DNA of 64,000 bases from Artemisia argyi. Lineage: Eukaryota; Streptophyta; Magnoliopsida; Asterales; Asteraceae. The translations under genes were made by a program, and so were the position numbers. Within the stretch, counting starts at the first letter, position 1, and every line of letters begins with the position of its first letter. Of this stretch, positions 20,214 through 31,010 are shown one piece after another. The notes beneath the pieces were generated by a model. That model did no database searches. It saw nothing but the letters and a program-made list of their open reading frames with translations, and was not told the origin of the DNA. The DNA lies in NCBI GenBank assembly GCA_030686995.1, contig CM060693.1, positions 114,523,728-114,587,727 on the forward strand. Direction: 5' to 3'.

Positions 20214-22650
20214 TATACCCTTACACTTGAGATTTGCTTGTCCTCAAGCAAATGCGCTTTTATTCTAGTCAAAATACAAGTTAGGGGTCATTTAACACTA
20301 ATATAAAAGTAATTACAATAAATAATCGTTCCACTAAAGACCAAAGACAAGCACGGAGGTCATATACTAGCACCTCACAAATAGTGTTTAGATACTCACA
20401 TCTCTCGGGTTTAATAAAGTATATATCACAATATGGAAATGGAAAACATCTCTCACTACCTGTCATAGCAAAATAGATTACCATAAGCTTGGGAAAGGAT
20501 CAAACCTCCACCACATGGCGTAAGCACCTAGGATAAACTATCAAAGAGGTCTTTTAAAGGGTTATAACGTTAGGTATAGGGATATGGAATACACGGTTTT
20601 GTTGGATATACGCAATCTTTACTGGTGGCGAGTTAATAATCTTGGTTAATTACATGTACAATATGGCGTTGCTAAGCCAAGACTAGACTCGACTTAATCT
20701 AATAAATGAAAAATAACAAAAACATAAAATAAACATAGAATGAAACGGGATGGTAGTCCGTATGTTTTTTCTTTTTTTGTTTCTTTTTGTTTATTTATTT
20801 TTATTTTTATTTTATTTTTATTTTTATTTTTATTTTTTTGAATACACTCTTACCCTACCATCCAAAATAATACATCATAGGGAATGAACATTCCCCTTAC
20901 ACTTGAACTTTTACATACTTTATAATAAACTAATCTAATGACTCGAATCAAGATAATCAAAACACTTGGAGTACTTTTAAGATTAACGCACATATGGGGG
21001 TAATAATATGATGTTCTTCCCCATTACTCCATAACATAAGTACTTTACCCATGAGTCCCAATCTTCCCAAAACAATATGTACAAGATATGACTCGACTTA
21101 GCAACCATGTAATCAATTAGATAATTAACTAAGGGTTTAAACAAATAACAATAATGCACTAAAGATGAGTGCATACACGGAAGGCTAAGGCGATTTGGGT
21201 GTACATTTAAGTGGGTTGTAACAAATTCTTCCTTTAAGTAAAATGCTAAAAGTTAGAAACGAAAAGATAGGCTCGGAGGGGTGTACTCGGGGTTTCGTGT
21301 ACTAAAAATGAGTACAACGCTAATGGTGTGGGAAAAATTAATTGACTTTACTAGCAAAGTAATATGACTTAAATGGTCAAGTAATTATGATACGGGTTTA
21401 ACACAAGGGTGATCCTAATGCCTTTTATCATGTAGTAAATCGTACTACACAAATGTAGTCTCACTAGCGGTCTCGGGATGCATCACTAACGCAAGTTCTA
21501 GAATCTAAATGCTACCGGTACACTCATAAGCACTAATAGTAAATGTTTTCCCTATCAAATCTAAAGGCGAACCTCACGTATTTGGGTGAAAATTTTTTCC
21601 GAATAGTACGGTTTTGTGCTAGTCATACAACTTCTATCCATGAGACGCTTGCTAAGGCTAAAGTTTCACTCCTAAATGTTGTAAAGAATTTTAAATTTGG
21701 CGCTAAAATTACACTAACATGTATTTCTCATAGTTTTATTACACACCTACCATCAAACAAACAAACTCAAGTGAAAGTGTATCCTATGAGGTCTGATCAT
21801 TTTACCCTCCCCTTACACTTAGGATGAACATTGTCCCCAATGTTCAATTAAAGAATGTAAAAGTAAAATAGGTAAAAGAATGAAATCAAATACTCCCCTG
21901 ATTCGCTCGATATGGATAGTGTGGTAACAAGGTTAGATCTTCCTCCAAGAAAATGAACAATCAAAGCTTCCCTTCCAGAATATAAATCATCTTCTTGTCA
22001 TACATAACCTGTTAAACCTGAGAAAACAAACAAGGCAACCTCGCGTAAAATCGGCGGCAATCTATATATACTAACAAATCCTAGAAAACAAAGTAAGATA
22101 TAATGCTTGTGGAATGATGTTTGCAGATTTCCTGGAGTTTATAAAACTAAAGAATTAACAAAAACTTTAAGACTCCGTTAGAATAACAAAACTAGCAAAA
22201 TTTCTAGAATTTTACACGTGACGCCGTCAGGAATTAATTCCTGACGCCGTCAGAAGTGACCTGCAGAAATCTTTATGTTATGTTTTCGGAAAATTTCTGG
22301 AAAAAAAGTTATGTCCTACTCCCTGGAAAATCCTGCAAAACATCATTATGACTCGATACAAGCATTTAACTCTAACAAATACGAATATACATGTCTATTT
22401 AATATTGTGGAGAATCATGATCAATTTTGTTTCTTAAAAACATATTTGGGGTTTCCCCTTACACTTATCTTTTGCGAAATACCTTTGGATGAAGTTAAGA
22501 CTAAGCCAAACGACAAAATAAAGTATTTTCACCATTTTAGTTTGAAACATGATCTACCAACAATAAAAATGAAGCATGCATACGGAAACAAATAACAATC
22601 AAACAAAATAAAAATCACACAAAACACGGGTTGCCTCCCAAGAAGCGCTT
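20152..22650 (-). repeat. Right arm of the 2.5 kb inverted repeat
   Basis: This is the 3' non-coding region of remnant 2 plus the first 62 bp of its LTR, matching the left arm in reverse. The four purine tracts recur (plus strand CCCTTACACTT near 20,218; CCCCTTACACTT at 20,893, 21,809 and 22,455), as do the TGACGCCGTCA pair at 22,219 and 22,242. A pyrimidine/T-rich stretch at 20,766-20,838 replaces the A-rich stretch of the left arm near 18,150. Confidence 0.85.
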
Positions 22651-22695
22651 TTCTTTATTTACGAGTCTTGTAGCTAGACTCAAGGTCATGGGTTA

Positions 22696-23963
22696 CTACG
22701 TGACCTCATCGTCAAATGTTACATCCTCCTCACTAATCATTTCATTACTATTTTCTTGATAATGTTTTACACGTTGTATGTTGACAGTAAATTCTCTACT
22801 TTCATCGTCGAGTAACACAACAGCTCCAGTTTTAGAGGAACTTTTGACCGTAAATGGCCCATACCATCTAGACTTGAGTTTCCCTGGAAATAACCTTAAC
22901 CGAGAGTTATACAATAGGACTTTGTCCCCTTCTGAAAATTCCTTAGGTTTCTTAATTCGTTGGACATGCCATCTTTTTGCCCTCTCCTTATATGTAATGG
23001 AAGAATCATACGCTTCTAATCTTAGCTCATCAAGCTCATGTAGTTTCAAGAACCTATTTGTCCCGGCAGTTGTATAATCTAAATTACATACCTTAAGCGC
23101 ACAATAAGCCTTATGTTCTAATTCTACCGGAAGGTGACATGCCTTACCATACACCATGCGGAACGGGGTCGTTCCAATAGGTGTCTTGTAGGCAGTTCGG
23201 AATGCCCATAAGGCCTCATCGAGTTTAAATGACCATTCTTTTCTATTCTGACTAACCGTTTTTTCTAGTATTCTTTTAATAGCCCTGTTCGTGTTTTCGA
23301 CCTGGCCATCGGTTTATGGGTGATAGGCGGTGGAAAATCGATGGGACACTCCGTATCTCCTCATGACCTTTTCCATTTGCGCATTGCAATAGTGGGTTCC
23401 CCTATCACTAATGAGAGCTTTAGGAATTCCGAACCTAGCGAACAGCTTTTTCAGGAAATGAATAACTACCCTGGCATCGTTGGTCCTAAGGGCTTGTGCC
23501 TCTACCCATTTTGAAACATAGTCGATGGCAACTAAAATGTATTCATTCCCTCCTGAAGATGGAAAGGGAAGTCAATTCCCCAGACATCGAAAACCTCACA
23601 TACTTGTATAAAATTCTGAGGTGCTTCATCCCTATTTGATATGTTCCTGGCCCGTTGACATGCATCGCACGCTTGTACCATTTCTTTGACATCACGGAAA
23701 ATTGTGGGCCAATAGAATCCCGCGTCAAAAATCTTTCGGGCGGTGGTGCTTATCCCATGATGGCCCCCAGAGGGGCCAGAGTGACATTCTCTCATGATTT
23801 TTACTGCCTCACCTCCCGAAACACAACGTCTGATTATTTGATTAGGACACATTCGGAATAAAAATGGTTCATCCCATATGATAAGAATATCAATAAGAAG
23901 CTGTAAAAAAGATAAAAATGATGATACAGGAGATAATTCTTTCACCTTACCTTGAGTTTTCAT
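22696..23963 (-). pseudogene. Athila/Tat integrase remnant, frameshift and stop
   Basis: In order from 23,963: an HHCC zinc domain (HSGPSGGHHG, then CDACQRARNIS), the start of the catalytic core (EVFDVWGIDF, first Asp), the core continuing in another frame with ISDRGTHYC (second Asp), YHP-stop-TDG and [12 protein letters not shown] (Glu), and a C-terminal domain from [12 protein letters not shown] to KSRWYGPF. About seven bases are missing near 23,575, which shifts the frame, and a TAA at 23,314-23,316 replaces a Gln codon. All three DDE residues can still be located across frames, but no single product is possible. RT and gag are absent beyond 23,963. Confidence 0.9.
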
Positions 23964-24102
23964 ATGGTTTACTAAACCCCCTAAACCCGGACGACATCGA
24001 AACCCTGGAAAATAATCAAGTCTCCGAACCCAGCACTCGAACTATTCCCATTACCATTTTCAATCACAAACTGTGTATTAGCACCCCCTACTCTAAAATC
24101 AG

Positions 24103-24312
24103 TCAAGTAATTCTGCAAAAACTCAAACGGGTCATACTCATTACCAATAAACAAGTGTAATTGAGAAGGAAATAATAATAACTAACCTGACTTGAATTTA
24201 TTAGCAGCTCCATTGGGTTTTGTAAAATAGAATCCTCTCTTACGAATATCCATTCAATCAATTGAATTTGGTTTATGAAAGGCTGACGATTAAGTAGGAA
24301 CTGAAAGTTCAT
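24103..24312 (-). other. Possible truncated host gene start (unrecognised)
   Basis: Upstream (24,320-24,360, minus strand) is a pyrimidine-rich leader with CTTCTTCTTCTCCCCC, typical of plant 5' UTRs. An ATG follows, about 42 open codons, and then a GTTAGT donor at about 24,187. A TTTTTGCAG acceptor lies 74 nt later, followed by a further open stretch (NYLTDFRVGGANTQFV) to about 24,000, where the integrase remnant begins. I recognise no family. It may be a 5' gene fragment cut off by the Athila remnant, or chance. Confidence 0.2.
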
Positions 24313-24999
24313 ATAGTTATTAGGGCTAAGAGAAAGGGGGAGAAGAAGAAGATGGCAGAAAAAATAGATGTGCTATACTGATGCTGATGGATTATAGAGA
24401 GGTGTGTGTTAACTCAGTCGAGGGAAAAAATAGTGTGAGTCGAGGGAAAACATAAGTGGAGGGAGTGTGTTTTCAGGTCTGCCCGTAGGGCAGGATAATA
24501 GTTGGAAAAAAGATGTTAAGATGGGACACATGTCAGAATCTTAATGGAGTTGAGCTAAGAAAAGAAGGTCGAGCCAAAATTTGGTCTATATTTGGATTTT
24601 TTTTTTTCAAAAGGCGGATTTGGTCTATATAGTGGGAAAAAAAATTTCTTGGTCTCTTTAAGTAATTGGCCCTTATATTTAGGATATCAATGTAACCATA
24701 ACAAAAATAACTATCCTAAATTTTACTATTGTGGTTCATTTTTTATGTTCCCTGGTGAAGGAGAACATAAAACAACAACATTCGGTCCAATTCGTTAACT
24801 TAAGTTGTTTAACAATATTTATAAGGCTTGCTCGCCCATCGAACGAGCTATGCTTTGATACTTTGTTCTTGCGTACCACTTTGAAAGTTTTTTCTATCAT
24901 ATTGGATAACATTTAAACAATAATAAAAAAAATAAGTAACGTAGACTAATACATTTTTAACAATAATAAAAAAAACACTGTACTTTAAAAATAAATTTC
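24313..24999. other. Intergenic, no gene seen
   Basis: This AT-rich sequence has no credible ORF beyond short chance frames. A T-run at 24,597-24,608 is the only low-complexity feature. Confidence 0.6.
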
Positions 25000-25000
25000 T

Positions 25001-25705
25001 GTTAAGTAACACCATCAAAATTAAAATTATAAGACATGCCCACTAATGACGTATAGTACGGATAGCAGGCTTACTGGGCCTGGACTATCTCATACGAACT
25101 GGGCTCCGGCCCTACAAATTGCCTATAAATAGTGAGCCATTTCTCACTTGTTTCTTACCCCTTTGAGTGTTTACTTCTCTCTACACTCTAAACTCTCTAA
25201 CCTCATATCCAAGGATCTTTCTATGTAGTTTCTCTTTGTGTTTCTCTTAGGTTCCTTCAAAAGGCGAGAACACAACCTCTCGAAGACTAGCAAGCTCGGG
25301 TGATGAATTGCTTAGGATCTTCTCTTCCAAGATCACAGAAGTGATTGTTGTTCTTTCTTTCTTCTCTAAAGGTGTTGTAAAGGTGTTGGGTCATTAGGTG
25401 TAAAAAGGAAGTGAAATCCTTTAGTTGAGTTGTATTGGGTTTAGTTTGGTCCGCCGTGCTAAGGACCCGGTATCTAGCTTTGTACCAGAAAAAGTGAGAG
25501 CTATGGTGTAAAGGCTTCTCCGTCGTGTGAAAGGAGATTTGGTGTTGTGATTACGAACTCTTAAGTAGGTGACTCAGGGATTAGAGTAGGGCAACGAAGG
25601 TGTCCTTGTAGTCGAACCACTATAAATACTTGTATTGTGGTTGTGTCTTTCTAACTCTATCTCTTAGTTTAGTTTGTATGCTTTTATTTCTATCAATATC
25701 CAACA
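25001..25705 (+). repeat. LTR-like sequence, boundaries uncertain
   Basis: The sequence runs from TGTTAAGTAACACC to TATCCAACA, with a CTATAAATAG TATA-type box near 25,122 and a leader-like region after it. No matching 5-bp duplication or primer site is seen, so it could be a decayed solo LTR. Confidence 0.3.
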
Positions 25706-25862
25706 CATCAAATGGTTGGAGGTTTAGTTTGGTGAGGAGATTAATCAAAGGATTGATTAAGGCTTAATCATAATGTCATTAATAAAGAAAAGAGTTGACA
25801 ATTATGATTATGGGTTGAGAAAATCAAAGGTTACTTATAATCTCAAGTAACTCAACGTCGAG

Positions 25863-26217
25863 TGTTAGGTCACAATTTATGTAAACACAAGTATAAGGAT
25901 GATAGAAATAAGATGAGAAGGAGAGATGGTTGATTAAGACACTATGAGAAATAGGAATGAAAGAGTTTTCTTAGAATAATGAAATAACCAACCAAGTTTT
26001 ACATGAGACCCAAGGCTTTTATTTATAGAGAAGGAGCTAGGGCAACACTCCCTATCCTTCCACTTACATTTCGTGTGGGCTTCTAAGCCCATGGACCAAA
26101 ATACCTTAAGTCTAGTAAACATGTAACATAACATAAATGTAAGTAAATAATAACTTAAGCAACCTATTATTACAAATGACCGAGACTTGACAAAATAGTA
26201 AAACTTTGATCCCAACA
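25863..26217 (-). repeat. 3' LTR of the Sirevirus-like element (355 bp)
   Basis: It begins TGTTAGGTCACAATTT and ends GATCCCAACA on the plus strand. The inner edge is flanked by CTCCCCCTAAG (polypurine on the minus strand) at 26,220. Confidence 0.92.
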
Positions 26218-29200
26218 ATCTCCCCCTAAGGGTCGGTCATCACGGTTGCTTGACGTCTTTGTCATTTCTTCATCTTTGACTTTCATAGCTTTAGACGTCT
26301 TTCAATAATCATGAGATAATAATCATTCATCGTTCTTTGTGCTTTGTTCATTGTTGTTGTGATAGTGATCAAGTTATGAAGTTGTCTACCTTTCGTCACT
26401 TCTGCGTCTGTGGTGGTAGTCAGCCATTCCAACATGCTCATACATCTTTGAATTCTGACTTAAACATGCACGTAGTCCCTTTCTTTCACTTTTAATCTTT
26501 AGTCTTTATACTTTGTAGATTCTTCTTTTTGGCTTAGAATCTTTCTTTGAACTTTGTGTTGCTTTGATCTTAGAGGGAGCTTTTAATGACTTCAAGATGT
26601 ATGTATGAGCATGTGGAATCCGTCGCCATGGAGATGATGTGTACCTGCGGGTAAACAGTTAGCAATAAAACAACCGGTACTTACAGATAAGGAATTAGAG
26701 ATCGTCAACAGCATAGTGTGAAGACTCCTTCTAACCCTTATCAAGGCCGTTCCCATATCAGATACCCCCGAAGGAGCTTACAAGACCTACTAAGTAGCTC
26801 AATGACTGGGTGAGTCGCTGGGGATCACTCCACGACTGTAGACCGCTAAGAAACCACCGCAAACACTAAGCGTAACCCGCAAGGAGTTACCGAAGTGACC
26901 TGCTGTCAGGGCTGTTTGATGTTGACCCTGACAGGATTTCCGTTCAATCATTGAGAAATACTTATGTAAATTCGCTCATAAACGTTCTCGGCAGATTGCT
27001 AAGATCTGCGAAGGACTCGATAATTTACAGCTAGTGTCTATTGATGTAAAACACCAGTTGTAGAAATACTAAGTGTTCCTAAGAGATCTTTTGATGTATC
27101 TCACGGCTCTAGATTCGAAAAGTGCACACTTAGGTTTCTTATGCGGAGACTAGGGAGGTGTCTCCTGCTTCAATATCAACCATCTCTAAGAGATAAGTCG
27201 ATAGATTACACCGGTTCCCCGTGAGAATGAAACAAGCTCTTTTAAGAGAACTTGAGTGGTTAAGAAGGTTTAGTGCATTGCGTCACTGGGTCCATGACGA
27301 CTTTATCTTCAATACCGGCGTCACCTTAGTAACAACCAGTAGCATACGAAATGAACCCGGTGTCTGCCCTAAGGTTGAACATATCGAGGGCTATTTCTTT
27401 TCCCCATTTTCTTTACTTTTCTTTTTAATTCTTCAACTCCTTCTTTACCTTTCATTCTTTTCTCCTTTTATCGTATCATACCTAAGGACTTCTAATTCTA
27501 ACTATTGGTGATGTCCTTGGGTAGATCCCTCCGGCTCTGGCGGATCATAGGACGGTTTTTCCTATCTTAATCACCTTATAACTCCATGATTATCTGACAA
27601 TAGCCAAGAAACCTTTGATTGAAAATATCTCAAAGTGTTTGTGATTATCAAACATTTTTGTTTAACATTTTGAGAGTTTTGTGTTTACTTTTGAAGAGCT
27701 CCCCCTTCACATGTGCTCATAAGTATTTTAATAAATTTGCACATGCGGGAGGAACAAGCACTTTTTGAATTGATCCACTTTCAGTGTACCTGACCGATTC
27801 GAGACATGCTTACATCACCAGTTAGACTAGCTTGAAGTTATTACCAGGCCTGGTCAAATCCACAGAAAGTTTCTCGAAACGGTACATTTCTACTAAGACA
27901 AATCCTTTTCGAGACACGCTTACGTGGCTAGTTAAAGAGTTCCATTGTCAGCTTTTAGGTGACAACTAGCTCTAGTAACACTTGATGTCATTACCCATCG
28001 AGGATAAGTCTTTTCGAGAGTCAATTCTTGGGTCAATTCTAAGTCTAGCTCGCATGAGATTTGACTTTAAGCAACTTTGAACTTTCATATTTTAATCACA
28101 TTCACTTTTTCTCCCCCTCAAAAATAGCATATGAGATGTTGTTTTTGATAAACTTTTGGTTAAAATATGCTTTTTTAATCTTATGGGGAGATATCAACAA
28201 GAACTTTTTGGTTTTTCAAACGATGAATTTTCCAAGTGCTCCCCCTCAACAAGTGAATTCTTATTGAGGTGAAATACTTGACTTTTGAGCAGAATTATGA
28301 AAATCAGAAAATGTTTGATTAATTCTACTCAAAAGTAAGAAGCCTTCTCTCCTTATATAAGGATTGAAGCACTGAAGCGTACCTCAGGATCCTTTCATTA
28401 CAAGTGCGGGTTGTACACTGTTATGTGTGCACAATCCATTGAGCATGATTTTGACAAAACATTTTGTTTTGGTAATACTCCCCCTCAAAAACTCGCATAT
28501 GTTTTGAGAATTTTAAACTTTTGAAGCAAATTGGGGAGTAAAGGTTTGAAAAATCTTGAGCAAAATTTTGAAAAGTTTTGAAAAAACCTTTTGAAAAAAT
28601 TTGAATAAATTTTGCTCAAGATTAAGAAGCTTTAGATAAACTTAGCATGAGAACTTGCTTCTTGTTTTTAGGATAAGTGCACGTTTGGTTTTAAGAAATG
28701 GTTTAGCAAGGCACTTTCCTTTCTTTGAAAACCGAGTTGTACACTGAAATGTGTGCACAAGTCGTCGTTTGAATACAAAATTTGTTTTCTTTTAATAAAA
28801 TAACCCACTCAAATAATGAAGTTTATTCGAGAGATAGTCTTCTTGAGCATAACATTGAATCGTATTTAAGAAATACTTTTTGAAAATTCGTGAAATGATT
28901 CTGCTCAAGGTTTTAGAAAACATAATCAAATATTATACAACAAAGAATGCTTGAAATTCAAAACTCTTTTACTGTTGAAAGTTGTTTGAGACCCCAAGTC
29001 TCTCTTTTGAGTTTTAAAATCTGCAGAAGAAGATTTCCATCTAAAGTTGAACCTCATGGGTTCTTTTTGAAGATTTGATTTTGTAATGAATGGAAACCTT
29101 CTGGTATTTGAGATGTTCAAATCAGAGTCATTCTTTTATTGTAGCCAAAGCATTCCACATTTTGTAAATTTGAAAGGTTTTGAATGACTTTGCTTTGGTC

Positions 29201-30223
29201 TCCACACTTGCTTTACCAGAGTAAAACGAGAGTGTAGAGTTTGGAAGAAAAAAAATTGTTTCTCACCATTTTGAATCCTTTTCCAAGTTTAGCCTTTTGA
29301 CACATTTAGCCCTTTGTCCTCAAAAATATGTTCCATAAGAAACATTTTGACAATTGTTGAAGTTTTGACTTTCAATGGGATGACACGTACTTGCTCACAG
29401 AGAAAATGCATCAGGCATAAACAAGTATACAGATGAATCAAGAAACTCATTCTAAATCTACCAAAATGCTCAGAAATCTCAAATTAACACACAAGATCAC
29501 AGATTAATTCATTCTATCACTCGAGATTTTTCAATTATGAAAATGGTTAGGGGTTATGATTAGAGATTTTGCACGCATGTTAGCATCATCATGCAAGAAT
29601 ATTGAACAAACAAACGCCCTAGTAGTAGCTGCAAAGACATCTAAATCTTAAACCCTAAATCACTTGATTTCAAACCTATGTTGTTTCTAATCGTGCAAAC
29701 ACACCAATCGAGCATTCTTTAGTGTTCTCTAAAGTTATATGAAATAATTAATTAGACTAAACACATAAGAAAGAAACGCCCCGATCGATAATTACATAAA
29801 CCCTAGTTTCTGATTATGCTTTTTTGACCTTTGAAAACATTTGAAACATTTAGGAAATGATTAGACAACAACAATGAAGAAATTAGAAACTCACAATCGA
29901 AAAGAATCGAGAAAAAAAAAAACATTAGTCTGATTCGTTGAGATTTTTAATTATGTGTGAAACTTTTGAGAATATTTGTGGAAACATTGATTCGAGCCTG
30001 TTTTATTTTTTCATGCAATGTCCTTTTACCTAAGTTTAAGACTTTTGTGAACTTTACTCATTAAAGGTTAACTACTTTTCCATTTGAAGTCTAAACATGG
30101 TTAACTTGGAATCCTTGCCCAAAAAATTTCTTTTCTCCCCCTCGAATTAGCATTAACTTTGTGAAACATTTTTTGCACATTTTAATTCGAGAGATCTAAG
30201 AACCTTTTAAAAACGAGTTTTTT

Positions 30224-30274
<51 letters not shown>

Positions 30275-30370
30275 CCGAATGATGAAGAAACAATTTTTCT
30301 AGAAGACTTATTATAAGTTGTGCAAACTTCATGATATTGTGAAAAATTTTCTCCCCCTCAAAACATGTTC
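26218..30370 (-). other. 3' non-coding region with seven polypurine-tract-like motifs
   Basis: GAGGGGGAG-type tracts (plus strand CTCCCCC) occur at 26,220, 27,699, 28,111, 28,239, 28,479, 30,135 and 30,351. Only the first abuts the LTR. Multiple tracts downstream of pol are a described Sirevirus hallmark. No ORF in this stretch is convincing. A T/C tract fills 30,220-30,272. Confidence 0.7.
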
Positions 30371-30373
30371 CAT

Positions 30374-31010
30374 TTAGACAATGTGAAGAAAAATTTGTTT
30401 TAATGGAGGAACATAGTTTTGAAGATTAGAAGTTTGTACAAGAGAAAGAAGATTCTTTTTGTAGTATTTGTATTTTCTTTTTGATAAAATATTTACAAAA
30501 CGAGTTTGATGTTTGACTCTCTTAGGTTTTAAGAAAAAATCTTGCAAATCATCTGGAGTCAAACTCCGCATACCAATTTGGTGAACTAAATCAACAAACC
30601 TTGATGGAGGTAATGCCTTTGTAAACAAGTCCGCCAACTGGTATTCAGTACCCACAAACTCTAATTCAATTGTACCCTTTTCGACATGCTCTTAGATGAA
30701 ATGGTAGCGGAGAGCAACTTGTTGGGCTTTGGAATGATGAATGGTGTTGCACGAGATAGCAATAGCACCCTTTGAGTCGCAGTACATTGAGATTTAGTCA
30801 AATACATAGCCGTAGTCCGTGAGCTAAGTTCTCATCCGAATGACTTGAGCACAGAAAGCAGACATGGCTACATACTAAGCTTTTGTTGATGACAGTGATG
30901 TACAATCCTGCTTCATTGACTGTATCCCTTTGTAACTAAAGAAGATTTGTTGCGAATCACTGTGCCTTCTGCGTCCAGCTTGTTTTCCAAATCCATTTAA
31001 GTCCAATGAT
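30374..31010 (-). pseudogene. copia pol remnant: RT start fused to RNase H end
   Basis: In element order a piece with ENKLDAEGTVIRNKS (N-terminal RT) is followed within about 20 residues by decayed RNase H sequence ending CDSKGAIAISCN and GTEYQLADLFTKALPP. The intervening several hundred RT residues, including the catalytic YVDD region, are absent. A TAA replaces a codon at about 30,690, just before EHVEKGTIEL. Upstream frames contain further stops. No function is possible. Confidence 0.85.

Noticed and set aside
20281..20484. Cys-rich ORF also present at 18,479-18,697 (and a pair at 17,812 and 20,983)
   Set aside because: These pairs are the two arms of the Athila inverted repeat; the frames differ by stops and lie in 3' non-coding sequence.
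27221..27511. 96-codon ORF in the Sirevirus 3' region
   Set aside because: On the opposite strand to the element, with no recognisable domain and a low-complexity Phe/Leu tail.
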